A stretch of DNA of 64,000 bases from Rhynchopus sp. YZ270_cl-10 (GCA_964035575.1 OZ037858.1:868001-932000); one strand, 5' to 3'; positions 1 through 11,299 are shown, counted from the first letter of the stretch. The notes: generated by a model from the letters alone, not told the origin. Numbers and translations are program-made.

Positions 1-729
1 CTGACTGAGGAGGAGTTCAAGGCGTACCACACCCTGAGCGTGCCCGCCAAGGAGTCCCCGAAGAAGCAGTACACCGAGTCCCAGATCCTGAAGGTGAAGG
101 CCGACTCTGTGGACTGGAGGACCCAGAACCGTGTGACCCACGTGAAGAACCAGGCACAGTGCGGATCGTGCTGGGCATTCTCCTCGACTGGAGGAATTGA
201 GGGACAGTGGTCGAAGGACAACACCCTGACCTCGGTGTCCGAGCAGGAGCTTGTGTCGTGCGACAAGGTCGACGCCGGATGCAACGGAGGTCTGATGGAC
301 AACGCGTTCCAGTGGCTTCTGGACAACCACAACGGAGACATCGTGACTGAGGAGGCCTACCCGTACACCAGCGGAGGAGGAATCACCGGAAGCTGCAAGT
401 ACGAGTCGTCGATGAAGGTCGGCTCCACCATCACCAGCTTCAAGGACCTTGCCCACGACGAGGACGAGATGGCAACCTGGATGATGACCAACGGACCGAT
501 CTCGATTGCCGTTGACGCGACCTCGTGGCAGACGTACCAGGGTGGAGTGATGGACAACTGCGAGTCCCGCCAGCTTGACCACGGAGTCCTCGCCGTCGGA
601 GTGACCCCCGACTACTGGATCGTGAAGAACTCCTGGGCATCTGGCTGGGGAGAGTCTGGATACATCCGCCTTGCCCGTGGCACCAACCAGTGCCTCCTCA
701 AGAACTCCCCTTCCCACCCGATTGTTTGA
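1..729 (+). CDS. Papain-family (cathepsin L/cruzipain-like) cysteine protease, copy 1, 5' end outside window
   Basis: Secreted or lysosomal endopeptidase of family C1A. The reading frame is open from base 1, so signal peptide and most of the propeptide lie upstream. Visible are the catalytic cysteine in CGSCWAFS, the oxyanion-hole glutamine in VKNQAQ, the GCNGGLMDNAF motif, the catalytic histidine in LDHGVLAVG and the asparagine in VKNSWASGWG. The mature-domain text is closest in style to trypanosomatid cruzipain/brucipain, without their long C-terminal extension. The encoded residues are identical to those of the copy at 13032-14000; the only coding difference I noticed is a silent A/G change in the GAGATGGC(A/G)ACC stretch. 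Family assignment is very secure; the physiological substrate is unknown. Confidence 0.95.
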   Translation: MTEEEFKAYHTLSVPAKESPKKQYTESQILKVKADSVDWRTQNRVTHVKNQAQCGSCWAFSSTGGIEGQWSKDNTLTSVSEQELVSCDKVDAGCNGGLMDNAFQWLLDNHNGDIVTEEAYPYTSGGGITGSCKYESSMKVGSTITSFKDLAHDEDEMATWMMTNGPISIAVDATSWQTYQGGVMDNCESRQLDHGVLAVGVTPDYWIVKNSWASGWGESGYIRLARGTNQCLLKNSPSHPIV

Positions 730-1187
730 GTGTTTATGCCACAACAATAGTGCACGTGTCTCGTCTCAAGTGGCTTCTCGCACACGCGAGCTGATGACGC
801 AAAGAAAGCACACAGCAACGACAACGTTTCTTTATCGTTATTCCTTTTTATGATTTTATAGTTTTGTTTATTTTTGGAATTATTTTTTCACTTTCAACAT
901 CTCGAATAGCGGACCACTGCTGTCATTTGGCATGAGTGGTCCCACCAAAACGTTGTGTTCCCCTTTTTTGGAATGCTACCACAACAAGGAAAAGTACACC
1001 ACTGTGCCAACATTTTGCACACACGGGTACTTTTCTTCTGATATTTGTTTTTTTTATTTGCGAGTCCGCGTTGCTTTGTTTTACTCTGTGGCAAAGTGAA
1101 ATATGTGTTCCTTCGCGTGTCCCAGACGGCCTCCCTTCTGAAGGAGTGTGCCTGTGGGCTTTTGTTTGTGTCCACTTTGCCAGATAG
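1..1187 (+). repeat. Segmental duplication, unit A (pairs with 13271-14488)
   Basis: Protease coding sequence plus about 450 bp of 3' flank match 13271-14488. Coding DNA is nearly identical; the flank has small indels. Similarity fades near 1187, about 130 bp before the next start codon, after which the two sites lead into unrelated genes. The upstream limit is outside the window. Confidence 0.9.
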
Positions 1188-1317
1188 TATAGTACACACA
1201 GCCGCAGTTTCCTTAGTTTCCTGTATTCTCAACCCACGAACCACCACACGCCACACCTTTCCACAACAGATCCTTTACTTCTGAAAGACAAAACAACACA
1301 CATTTGACCTGTCCGCG
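730..1317. other. Intergenic, duplicated 3' flank of the protease gene
   Basis: No gene seen. Most of it (to about 1187) is the copy of 14001-14488. The rest is a C/A-rich leader directly before the start codon at 1318, the usual look of 5' leaders in this window. Confidence 0.7.
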
Positions 1318-4300
1318 ATGCGTGTCACAATGCTGTGTGGACTGGCGGTGGCGCTAATGGCGCACAGTGCTGCAGGCCTGAGCCTGACGGAGTGCACAGA
1401 AGCAGGGCTGTGCGACGTCAATGAGGGGATGACTGAGGTCCCAGACTTCGGGTTCACGGTGTCTGGTAAGATTACGGTGGACGTGCTTGCGCCGTGCTCG
1501 TCTGTGAACGGCGGTGAGGTGGCTGTTGCGCTGTACGTGTCGGGGGAGACGTACACTGCGACAGGAGCGCTGTGGCAGAAGGACGGATGCGGCTTGGACG
1601 GGAGCCCTGTGTGGACGCTGTCGGCTGCGTTTGACCTGGGCGTGGTTGTGCGGGGCATCACTCTGAACGGTGCCTCGATCGTGCTTGTGCGCGACGAGGA
1701 TGCCTGGACCGGGACTGTGTCGGGCACTGCGTCGAACCTGTTTGGCGGTGCTGGCGGGGAGGGGGCAGTGGTGCTGACAGCAGACTTCTCGGCAGAGGCT
1801 GGGCTGACGGCACTGCGCGGGGACGTGACGCTGGCGGGGGACGGGGTGTCGTTCTCTGGGACGGTGGCGACGGACGGGACGACAAGCACCGAGGGCGCTG
1901 CTGGTGGGCGGGTCTGTGGCGGCGCAGGCGTCGTTGACGTACACCCACGCAACAAAGGCGTTTGCGGTGCTTGGGTCTGTGGAGGGTGCGCTGGAGGTTG
2001 GGACGGTGACACTGTCGTCTGCGGGGGTGACACTGGCGAAGGCGGACGGTGGGGCATGGAGCGGGAGCGTGAGTGGGACTGCAGCGCTGTTCGGGGGGAC
2101 TGCGGCGGCGTCGATGGCGTTTGCGGACGGGAAGCTTGCGGCGCTGGCAGTGTCGACGACGTTTGTGACAGGAAACGGGCTGCTGAGCGGGTCACTGGCG
2201 TTCGACTACGTGCGGGCGGACACGTGCGCAACGTCGACAGGGACGTTTGGCGGGGTGCTGAAGATGTCTGGGGCGGCGGAGCTTGCCTTTGACGGGACTG
2301 TGGCGTTTGACGGCTGCACCGGTGTTGTGTCTGTGGCGGCCTCTGTGGACGGGGAGTGGGCTGCACCCGGGGCAGTGAAGGTGGCGGGGGTGACGGTGCA
2401 GGCCACGAGCAGCGGGTTTGCGGACGGGGGTGCGAGCACGGCGCTGTCTGCGCAGACGTGGGTGGGGTCTGTGTCAGGGACGACGTCGGGTGCGGACGTG
2501 GCGGTGGCGTTTGACGTGTCGTTTGACACAAGCAGCGACGCGTCGAGTGTTGAGGCGATGCTGTCGTACGCAGACAACAACCTGGGTGTGCAGGTGATGG
2601 TGAACACGGACTGCAGCGGGTCGGGGCTGGTGCAGGTGCAGAACCTTGCAGGTGTGCCGTCGCTCGAGGTGGCTGTGGCGTATACACGGACGAGCTGTGG
2701 CAGCGAGAGCAAGGCATGGACGCTGGAGGGGTCGCTTGGTGCGCTGATGATCAACTTCTCGGGGAAGACGCTGTCGCTTGCGCCTGCTTTGGTGCGTGTG
2801 GTGTCGAACGAGGCTGGGGAGATGCACGTGGAGATTGTGGCGGGGCTTGCGCCGTTTGAGGTTGTGGCTGCATTTGGTGCTGGCGAGGCAGGTGCGGAGT
2901 ACACGTTGACTGGACGCACTGCGCTGGGTGCAGTTGCGACACCAGGTGACTTCCTGTCGGCCATGTCAGGCGGAGGGAATGTGTTCGGGAGCGGTGTCGG
3001 GTCTGCGTTTTCGTCTCTCTTCTCGGGGATGAACGAACTGACGCTGACAGACCTGCTGATTGTGTTTGACTTTGTGGCACCGTCGATTTCGCTGACGGCG
3101 ACAGGGACGCTGTTTGGGGCGGGCTTTGACGTGCTGGTTGTGGTGGAGAAGGCAGGTGCCGCGTGGCAGTACGCACTGGCGCTGACAACGACGGGACTGT
3201 CGGACCTGTCGTTCCCCGGCCTGGCTGGGACTGTTGTGGAGACGATTGCGCCCAGCAGCCTGACGGTGTCGGTGGCAAACGCAGCCACTTCGTTTGCGGG
3301 GAAGGACGTGTCGAAGGGGTTCAGCCTGGCAGCAACGATCCCGCTGGACGGGGGTGTGATGGCGGGTATCGCAGCCGTGACGCCGTCGTCGCTGAACGAC
3401 CAGACGGCAGACGCATCAGCGGACGGCGGGGTGACAATTGTGGCGTCGCTGTCGAGTGCGACGGAGATGCGCCTGGCCCTGGCGCTTGCCGGCGGGGTGA
3501 AGCTGGGGTCGCCGGACGTGGTGCTGCGTGAGGTGTCGCTGCTGCTGGTGGTGAAGGCTGCGGGGTCGCCCGAGTTCGGGTTTGGGGTGGTGATTGACGT
3601 GACGATGGACGAGCGTGTGCTGAGTGCGTCTGCGGCGCTGCTTGTGGATGCGGTGGGGCTCTCGCTTGCGGTGGCGTTTGACAGCAACGAGCCGTGGAAC
3701 AAGCCCTTCGGGATGAACGGTGTGGCGATTCTGTTCCCGCTTGGGTTCTCCCTCGGGATCACGCCGGCGGGCATTCTGAGCGAGTTTGCACTGACGGGCG
3801 GTGTGCAGCTGAGCTCGGCGCAAGGGTACGTGACGCTGAGCGTGAACCTGGCGGAGCCGACGAAGAACGCGTTCCAGGCGGAGGTGACGACGCTGGACGT
3901 GCACGACGTGCTGGTGGGGCTGCTGGACTGCAAGGCGTGCACACAGGGTGTCGGGGGCGTGCTGACGGACATGTCTGTGGACCACTTCCTGGGATCCTTC
4001 AACGCCGACCCTGTGAACGCTGTGAGCATCGTCTTTGCGGACGTGGCTGTGGAGATCCCTGCAGGTGTGTCGATTGAGCTGACGAACCTGGAGCTGTGGG
4101 GTGTGGTGAAGGTGATCCACGCGTCCTTTGCGATGAACGCGGCTGGGGTGTCTGCTGCGTTTGAGGCGGAGCCTGTGAAGTGGGGCCCACTTTCGATCAC
4201 GTCGGCAAGCGACAGCAAGCGTGGCCCGCAGTTTGAGATGGTGCTGCAGGCGACAGAGCAGTCGCTTCTGATTGACGGGAAGGCGAGTGTGTTCGGGCAG

Positions 4301-6143
4301 TCTGTGTCGCTGTACCTGCAGATGAGCGACGACGCTGTGGAGGGCCACTTTGAGCTGTCGTTTGGGTCGGCCCTCAAGGCAGATGTGACGATGATCAGCA
4401 ACGGGCGTCCCGGGCAGCCAGGGTTTTCGAACACGGTGCGTGCGGAGCTGGAGGCGGACCTGATTGGTGCGATTGTGCGTGCTGCAACGAAGTACCTGCT
4501 GGACCTTGCAGACGACATGGACAAGGAGCTGGCAGACGCGAAGAAGGATGTGGAGTCTGCAGACAAGGCGTGGGAGAAGGCAAAGGCGGAGCTGAGCAAG
4601 GTGAAGAAGGACACTGCTGCGGACATCAAGGATGCGGAGGAGGAGGTGTCGCGTGCGAAGAAGGAGGTCGACAAGTTTGACTGTGGCAAGGTGTGGCTCG
4701 CGTCGAAGGCGTGCAAGTCTGCGAAGAACGTTGTGAAGAAGGCGCTGTCTGCGTCGGAGAAGGTGCTCTCTGGTGTGCGCAAGGCAGCGACGGCACTGAT
4801 CTCGCTTGCAGAGGACATTGTCGAGGAGTCGAAGATTCTGCTTGACTTTGCGGAGGAGGTGCTGACCTGGGCGGAGGGTGCTGTCGATGTGTTCGCTACT
4901 GTTGTGGATGCGATTGGTGATGTGCTGGGGAAGATGCTTGTGGTGCACAGCATGGTGTTGACAAGCGACGTGAGCAACAGCGACGTGGCTGTGACCTACC
5001 AGGCCGACGTGACTGTGTTTGGGAAGCGCAACCGCAACCTCGGCTTTGCTGTGCGTGTGAACTTCATGGACATTGTGGACTTCCTGTCGCAGCAGCTGTC
5101 GCACACCTTCTACTCCGACTTCGACGGGGAGCTGGTGAACGAGCAGCCTGGCTCGCCGACAGCTGTTGGGAGCACGCCGAACACGATTGAGGGGCAGGTG
5201 GGGCTGGTGCACGATGCGTCGTACCATGCGTACCTCCTCAACAGGTTCGACATCCCTGAGGACGAGCGTGAGTGCAAAAGTGCGCTTGAGGGCTGCGACG
5301 AGATTGAGCGCAGCAGCAACAGCATCAGTGCGAAGATCACACAGAAGAGGAGGAAGAACACCTGCCGGAAGACAATGCGTGCGAGATGCAAGGACAGCAG
5401 CGACAGCCTTGCACGCGACCTGTGGGTGCAGGAGTCGCTCCTTGGGTCTGGACAGCGTGGGGTGTCGTCGCGTCTGCGCGGGCTTGCGGCGAAGATCATT
5501 GCGACAGAGGAGGCGATCGTTTCGTGTGAGAAGAACAAGAAGACGTTGGGGAAGCTTTCGAAGAAGCTGAAGTTTGGCAAATTCAAGAAGTTCACACGCT
5601 GCTCGGTGAGTGCGCTGCGTGAGAAGCACGAAAGGCTTATTGAAACGCTTGAGAGCGAGTCGAAGGCGATCCTTGTGGAGATGATTGACTCGACACAGAA
5701 CGCCACCTCGCACGCAAACGAGCACACGAAGATGAGTGCCGAATATGACGAAAAGAACGAAAAGAACCCGCTCCATCTCCTCTTTGTGTCTTGCTGTCAC
5801 TGCGATGAAGGTGACTGTGTCGAGAGCTGCGCTGCTGAGGGACACGTCTGCTGTGCAGCGTGACGCCGTCGACGTGCCGCTGTTCACCGCCCTCGACATT
5901 GCGAAGAGGAGCACTGCTGCAGGTGAGGCGCTCTTCCTCGAGACTATGCAGGGTGTCCTGGACGCATGGTTCACGAAGCTGCGCAGCCGCATCAGCTCCC
6001 TCGAGAAGGCAGTGAAGAAGTCGAAGTGCAAGACACGTGTTGGCAAGATCGCCTGCAAGGCCGCTTCTGTGCAGCTGAAGGCCGACAGGGCGACCTTTGA
6101 GGTGCTTGCAGCGTACCGTGAGCTCATCCTCCCGTACTTCTGA
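1318..6143 (+). CDS. Giant secreted repeat-rich protein of unknown function, frame breaks twice
   Basis: Not recognised as any known family. It starts with a clear signal peptide (MRVTMLCGLAVALMAHSAAG). Residues up to about 850 are Gly/Ala/Val/Ser/Thr-rich with alternating hydrophobic residues and recurring stretches such as GSVSGTA and GTVSGTA, suggesting stacked beta-strand repeats. A Lys/Glu-rich coiled-coil segment (about 4,510-4,900) follows, then a cysteine-bearing charged C-terminal part. No membrane anchor is evident. Coding continues in three frames: frame of 1318 to about 1900, frame of 1904 to about 5,760, then the frame ending at 6143. The shifts fall near 1880-1903 and 5745-5800; no GT-AG intron of the local type explains them. 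The composition stays protein-like through both shifts, so assembly indels or very recent lesions are more likely than old decay. Confidence 0.7.
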
Positions 6144-6315
6144 TCTGATGTGATCTTAGTTGACACGTCTTCTGAACTAAGAAGATGAGTGTTTTCGTTA
6201 TTCTAAGTATTTTCTTCTTTTTTTACTTGGTACTTTCCTCGCTTCTATCTGCTTTTGCATACTTTTTTATCTTCACTTTTTTCTGAATAGTATTGCCGAC
6301 TTTGTTTCTTTTGGT

Positions 6316-6338
6316 ACACTGTCACAAGAGGGCTTTGT
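6316..6338 (+). repeat. Type-B hairpin repeat (ACAAGAG loop)
   Basis: Stem ACA/TGT, 2x2 internal loop, stem GTC/GGC, 7-nt loop ACAAGAG, then TATTTCAA. The 3-2-3-7-3-2-3 layout is shared with the copies at 35290, 36009, 36358 and 39828. Confidence 0.6.
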
Positions 6339-6974
6339 ATTTCAAGTCAGCTTCTATTTCTTGTTCTTTCACTTCCCTGCTCCTGTTCTCTTTGTCTTTC
6401 TCTCTGACACATGCAACTTTTACATTCGAGCAACAGACGTTCCCATCCTGGAGAATTGGAGAAACACACGCTGTGCAGTAAAAGGCGAATTTGTGCCACG
6501 TCCGTAAGGGAACGATCCCAACCCGCATACCCTGACCCTCCCCCTTCCTGACATTCTATGCCGTCTTGTTTTACCTTCCGGCTTCATTTGTCATGCCACG
6601 TTGCTTTCTTTTTGTTTGTTTCCTTCTTGCATTTTTGGAACATTATGTGCAACTTTTTGTTTTTGAAAATTCGGTTTTCCAGAAACAGCATTTCTGCTGC
6701 ACGCAAAGGTGGCACCCGAAAGGGGACCGCAATACAGCACAGCAGTGTTCCTTTCATACACAGATGCATGTGTGTCCGTAGGACACCTGTTCCTCTCATC
6801 TTTCAGAAAACACGAATCACTTCACCCTCTTTCTTTGTTGAGTCTCATTCGCTTATCAGAAGTGCTATCCGAGAGACTCTGGGAGGGTGGGAGATACGTG
6901 TTTCTTTACAAAGATGTGCGGCTTATTCATTCATCTTCAATTTACAGTTCACAATTTGTTGTTGTTTAAGGTGA

Positions 6975-6993
6975 CTAAGCACGAGAGGCTTGG
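6975..6993 (+). repeat. Type-A hairpin repeat (ACGAGAG loop)
   Basis: GGTGA precedes CTAAGC, loop ACGAGAG, then GCTTGG (one G-U pair) and the conserved tail ATCATCTTAT. Same element as the LINE 3' end at 34677-34695. Confidence 0.7.
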
Positions 6994-7478
6994 GATCATC
7001 TTATTAAGTTGTCTTTTATTTTGTTCTTCCACGTGATGCCGTCAACGGTTCGACGCCAGCGTTTTGATGCCAAGTTTATTTCGAGAGGCCTTCTCGCAAA
7101 ACGAAAGCCCAGTTGGTGAAAGAATTGTACGGTGGTCACGCAAGGAGCCAGGCGACACAGCTACTGTGTGTCCGAGAGGCTCTGTTCCTGTCCCGCACTG
7201 TCATCTGCTGCGTGGAACAAGTCTCCAGAGGCACACAAGTCTGCATGTGTGGTTCGCTCCTTCTGTTATGCTTTTAACGTACCCCTCTCCACACCCCGCC
7301 CAGTCCCCCAAGCAGCCTTTTTGTGGCAGCAAGCATTAACTTGACTGATGCACAAAACGAGAATTGAACCCCTTGTTGTTACTAATCTGCATTGTCGACA
7401 TTGACCCCCACACACCATAAATTCCCACATGCTCCACACCCTCACCTTCCAGACAAGCCACACCACCCAAAACACAAA

Positions 7479-8447
7479 ATGAAGACCGCTCTGTCTGTGC
7501 TCGCCATGGCGGCAGCCTCGACTGCCCTGCCTGCGTCGTACGTGGAGATGAACGAAGGACTCCTGTGGGCCAACTTCAAGCAGACCTACAACAAGCAGTA
7601 CAGCGGTGCCGACGAGTCTGCCCGCCGTGCCGTCTTCAAGAAGAACATGCTGAAGGCTGCTGAGCGTGAGGCCGGATCCAAGACTGGAGTCCGCCACGGA
7701 ATGAACCAGTTCACCGACCTGACTGAGGAGGAGTTCAAGGCGTACCACACCCTGAGCGTGCCCGCCAAGGAGTCCCCGAAGAAGCAGTACACCGAGTCCC
7801 AGATCCTGAAGGTGAAGGCCGACTCTGTGGACTGGAGGACCCAGAACCGTGTGACCCACGTGAAGAACCAAGGCCAGTGTGGATCGTGCTGGGCATTCTC
7901 CTCGACTGGAGGAATTGAGGGACAGTGGTCCGCCGCACACCAGCTCGTGTCGCTGTCTGAGCAGGAGCTTGCTGCATGTGACAACGTTGACGCCGGGTGC
8001 GGTGGAGGTCTGATGGACAACGCGTTCCAGTGGCTTCTGGACAACCACAACGGAGACATCGTGACTGAGGAGGCCTACCCGTACACGGCTGGCAACGGCA
8101 GGGTTGCGGAGTGCAAGTGGACGGCAGACATGGAGGTGGGCGCCACCATTGTGTCGTACGCAAACCTTGCCCACGACGAGAACGAGATGGCAACCTGGAT
8201 GCTCCAGAACGGACCGATCTCGATTGCCGTTGACGCGACCTCGTGGCAGACGTACCAGGGTGGAGTGATGGACAACTGCGAGTCCCGCCAGCTTGACCAC
8301 GGAGTCCTCGCCGTCGGAGTGACCCCCGACTACTGGATCGTGAAGAACTCCTGGGCATCTGGCTGGGGAGAGTCTGGATACATCCGCCTTGCCCGTGGCA
8401 CCAACCAGTGCCTCCTCAAGAACTCCCCGTCGGCGCCTTCCGTCTAA
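7479..8447 (+). CDS. Papain-family (cathepsin L/cruzipain-like) cysteine protease, copy 2
   Basis: A complete 322-residue preproenzyme. The start is taken at MKTALSVLAMAAAS because it opens a good signal peptide, follows a CACAAA leader and matches the start of the copy at 13032. The I29 inhibitor prodomain covers about residues 20-100 (FKQTYNKQY, GMNQFTDLTEEEF). The mature domain has NQGQCGSCWAF (catalytic Cys), SEQELAACD, LDHGVLAVG (His) and VKNSWASGWG (Asn). Compared with the other two copies it is a mosaic: long stretches are identical in DNA, but two internal blocks (about 7870-8000 and 8085-8190) and the extreme C-terminus differ. This suggests gene conversion between copies with selected divergence in two patches. 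There is no intron. A type-A hairpin lies 184 bp downstream. Confidence 0.96.
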   Translation: MKTALSVLAMAAASTALPASYVEMNEGLLWANFKQTYNKQYSGADESARRAVFKKNMLKAAEREAGSKTGVRHGMNQFTDLTEEEFKAYHTLSVPAKESPKKQYTESQILKVKADSVDWRTQNRVTHVKNQGQCGSCWAFSSTGGIEGQWSAAHQLVSLSEQELAACDNVDAGCGGGLMDNAFQWLLDNHNGDIVTEEAYPYTAGNGRVAECKWTADMEVGATIVSYANLAHDENEMATWMLQNGPISIAVDATSWQTYQGGVMDNCESRQLDHGVLAVGVTPDYWIVKNSWASGWGESGYIRLARGTNQCLLKNSPSAPSV

Positions 8448-9099
8448 GCACTCTGCGTACTGATGCTGATAGCCTTCGCTTGTTTATTTATGACTAATGT
8501 TGTTTGTTTCCTTTTCAAATTATCTTCTCTGCGGGGTGGGTCACAGCGCTGCCTGCTGTTGCCGTTCACCCGCAGTGTCCACACCACACCTCGTGTGTCT
8601 TGATTTTCGTTGCTTTTTTCTTGGAGGTGACTAAGCACGAGAGGCTTGTGTTCATCTTATTAACGTTTTTTTATCTTTATCGCAATCTGAGAAACTAAAT
8701 ACATTTCGGCGACACCTGCTGCTGGTTTTGTGTCAGTTTCGCTTTTATTGTTCCAAATTTAAATTATTTCCAACTTATGTGCATCGGTGACTACTGTTGT
8801 GTGTTCTGTTTCTTTTTGTCGTTTCGCAACAAGGGTGATGTGAATTCTATATGTGACATGTATGTTTCAAACCCGGAGTGAAGTGTCTCACAAACCCTGT
8901 TCGAACCAGTGGAAGACCCCTCAAGGTTCTACTCAGCAAAAAGACAAAAGCGCTTCCCCACTTCCTCTTCTCCCTTTCTACCTTCTGCACACCTCATAAC
9001 ACCCACCACTGCAATGGAGCAACACTTCCCCACATCCACATCCACACCCACACCACCTCACAACACAGAACCCTTTTTGTATCAAAACACAACAGCAAG
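8448..9099. other. Intergenic between protease copy 2 and the tyrosinase gene
   Basis: No gene. It contains the type-A hairpin at 8631-8649 and, from about 8980, a C/A-rich leader running into the tyrosinase start. Confidence 0.6.
8631..8649 (+). repeat. Type-A hairpin repeat (ACGAGAG loop)
   Basis: GGTGA-CTAAGC, loop ACGAGAG, then GCTTGT; five of six stem positions can pair. Followed by TTCATCTTATTAA. Confidence 0.65.
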
Positions 9100-10638
9100 A
9101 TGCGTCACACAGCGACGCTGGCAGCAGTGGCCTGCACACTGTGCTGCAGCGAGGTGGCAGGGCTCAGCATCCCTGGTGACTGCACGGTGCTGCCCGCATC
9201 TGGGTCGCAGACACACAAAGCAGGCTCGTCGCGGTACTCGAACAACGAAGACCTGTGCTGGAAGGTGCCGGCGTGTGGGGCGGGGTACGAGGTCACTGTC
9301 GGGTTTTCGTCGTTCAACACAGAGTCTGGGTACGACTTTGTGACGGTGTGGGGGGACAACGGGGCGGGTGTGTACAGCCAGGTGTCGCACACGTCTGGGA
9401 CGAGTGCCCCTGCAGATGCGAAGAACGGGGCACACGCGATGGCGGTGCAATTCAAGTCGGACTACAGTGTGACGCGTGCTGGGTTCACGTTCGCGTGGAG
9501 CTGTGTTGCGACAGGGACGCCACCACCCACACCCGTGCCAACGGCGGTGCCCACCTCTGAGCCTGTGCCGGCGCCGGTGTGCCCGCCACGTGTGCGCCAC
9601 GCATGGTCGCAGCTGTCGTGTGCGGACCGCGAGCACTACATTGCGGCTGTGGCGGCACTGAAGACGCAGAAGCGGTCTGTGTACGACGAGATTGAGATGT
9701 CGCACGTGACGAACGCAGGGATTGCACACGGGACGTCTGCGTTCCTGCCGTGGCACAGGTGGTTTGTGCTCGGGTACGAGAACGCCCTGCGGTCGCTGCC
9801 TGGGTTCGAGTGTGTGACGGTGCCGTACTGGGACTGGGAGGCGGACATTCCCCTGCAGACGTGTGTGTGGAAGACGAAGACGTTTGGGCCGACAAACCCG
9901 ACTGGGACGACGGACAGCGCAACGTCCTGTGTGGACAAGGGTGTGGCTGCAGGGTGGACCACGTCGCAGCCGGGGAACCCATGCCTGAAGCGCCGCAGCC
10001 CGATCTTTGGTGGTGGTCCGTACGGGGCAGCGAACGTGGCGATGCAGGTTGTGCACGCAGACTACGCTTCCTTCAGCGCAGGGTACGAGGGGGGTGCACA
10101 CCAGTCTGTGCACTCGTACATTGGGGAGACGATGACGTCGGACTGGAGCCCTGCAGACCCGCTGTTCTTCCTGCACCACGCAAACATCGACAGAACGTAC
10201 GCCCTGTGGCAGGACTACCACGGCTACAGCGCCGTTGCTGCGGGGAGCCTGACGACAACACACTACGAGGCGAGGTACGCCAGCGGGAATGTGGCGGACG
10301 TCGCGCTCGACGCCACCCTGCCCTTTGCGCACGACGCCACGGGCACGACGAGTGAGTACCTCGCTGGGAGCATCAGCGCCCGCAGCCTGCACAGCATCCA
10401 GGACATGCCTGGGGGCAGTGCGAACAGCTACAGCTACGGGGTCGACGGGCTGGCACGCTTTGTGGTGGCCGAATACACGAACGCGCCTGTGGGGGGCTGG
10501 ACGTGGCTGGAGGAGGCGTCTGCCGCACTCACCCCTGTCACGTGCTGTGGTGATGGCAGCGTTGACGACGGTGAGCAGTGCGACGACGGGAATACTGTTG
10601 AAGGGGACGGCTGCTCTGCCACGTGCATGAGCACATGA
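9100..10638 (+). CDS. Secreted CUB-tyrosinase with C-terminal Cys-rich repeat
   Basis: A 512-residue secreted type-3 copper oxidase, expected to oxidise phenols. The start at 9100 (MRHTATLAAVACTLCCSEVAG) gives a signal peptide; the open frame runs further upstream but that part reads as leader. Order of domains: a CUB-like domain (about 25-125, ending in FAWSC), a Pro-rich linker (TPPPTPVPT), and a tyrosinase copper domain with HGTSAFLPWHRWF (CuA) and the CuB helix region HQSVHSYIGE...DPLFFLHHANIDR. Last comes a single CGDGSVDDGEQCDDGN cysteine repeat, common in secreted proteins of bacteria and protists. All six copper-ligand positions look present. No intron. The CUB-tyrosinase-CGDG combination is unusual. 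Confidence 0.93.
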   Translation: MRHTATLAAVACTLCCSEVAGLSIPGDCTVLPASGSQTHKAGSSRYSNNEDLCWKVPACGAGYEVTVGFSSFNTESGYDFVTVWGDNGAGVYSQVSHTSGTSAPADAKNGAHAMAVQFKSDYSVTRAGFTFAWSCVATGTPPPTPVPTAVPTSEPVPAPVCPPRVRHAWSQLSCADREHYIAAVAALKTQKRSVYDEIEMSHVTNAGIAHGTSAFLPWHRWFVLGYENALRSLPGFECVTVPYWDWEADIPLQTCVWKTKTFGPTNPTGTTDSATSCVDKGVAAGWTTSQPGNPCLKRRSPIFGGGPYGAANVAMQVVHADYASFSAGYEGGAHQSVHSYIGETMTSDWSPADPLFFLHHANIDRTYALWQDYHGYSAVAAGSLTTTHYEARYASGNVADVALDATLPFAHDATGTTSEYLAGSISARSLHSIQDMPGGSANSYSYGVDGLARFVVAEYTNAPVGGWTWLEEASAALTPVTCCGDGSVDDGEQCDDGNTVEGDGCSATCMST

Positions 10639-10956
10639 GGCTGAGGATGGGTCTTGAGGATGGATGCACCTTGTGCGCTGTCCCTTTTCCAATGCAGCAT
10701 AATTTTGGGGCACTTTGTGCCTTTTGAACGTTTATCATTTTCTGTGTTTTAGCTTTTTATACTATGTAGCAACCGTTCTTGCAACAAGAACACCAACATT
10801 AGTGTTCTTGATGCGTGGTTGTTGTGTGCTCCCCTTCGCCACATATCCCATACCAACCCACCTGCCCACCTGCCACCACCTACTCAATGTTGGGATTTGC
10901 TGTTGTTGTGCGGGAAGGTGTTGCTTGTACTTGCAAGCGCCCTTCTGGAGAGAACA

Positions 10957-10987
10957 GACGCAGGTGTCCACCGAGGCACAGAGCGTC
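10957..10987 (+). repeat. Type-C hairpin (CACCGA loop), copy 1
   Basis: Outer stem GACGC/GCGTC, inner stem GTGTC/GGCAC, loop CACCGA. Near-identical partner at 11300-11330. Confidence 0.65.
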
Positions 10988-11299
10988 CTCTCACAGCAGT
11001 ATTTCCTCGCAGAGGGGGTCAACGGGGTCAGGGTTGGGTGCTCCCTTCTTGATTATTGATTTGAAGATGTTCACATTTATCTCTCAAATTTTTCTGTTTT
11101 TTTTCCAAAGATGTATTTGTCCATCCATCGGTCAGCATTAGTTGGTCGTCGGACAGGCGAGTTGTGTTGCTGTCACCTTCCTTTTTTGTGTTCAGCTTCT
11201 GACGATGCTTTGTTATTCCACAACATTGTTGCGTGTGTTGATTTGTCATGGACACGAACCACTCCACTGTGATTCCCACTTCCTCTTCCTCCGAAGACA

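Larger units (their letters stand above)
6144..7478. other. Intergenic, AT-rich, with two hairpin repeats
   Basis: No credible gene. It holds one type-B hairpin (6316-6338) and one type-A hairpin (6975-6993), T-rich stretches, and at 7430-7478 the leader of the next protease gene, which matches the leader before 13032 for about 50 bp. Confidence 0.6.

Noticed and set aside
1880-1930. Tiny intron to explain the first frame change of the giant gene
   Set aside because: Only GT-AG spans of about 16-24 bp fit, far shorter than any intron here, and none has the GTATG donor.
2206-6166. Very long minus-strand open frames (over 900 residues) opposite the giant secreted gene
   Set aside because: They are Ser/Pro/Arg- or His/Arg/Leu-rich shadows produced by the GC3-rich + strand gene, without motifs or signal peptide.
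9082-10713. Minus-strand 543-residue open frame over the tyrosinase gene
   Set aside because: Arg/His/Val-rich shadow; the + strand has a full enzyme.
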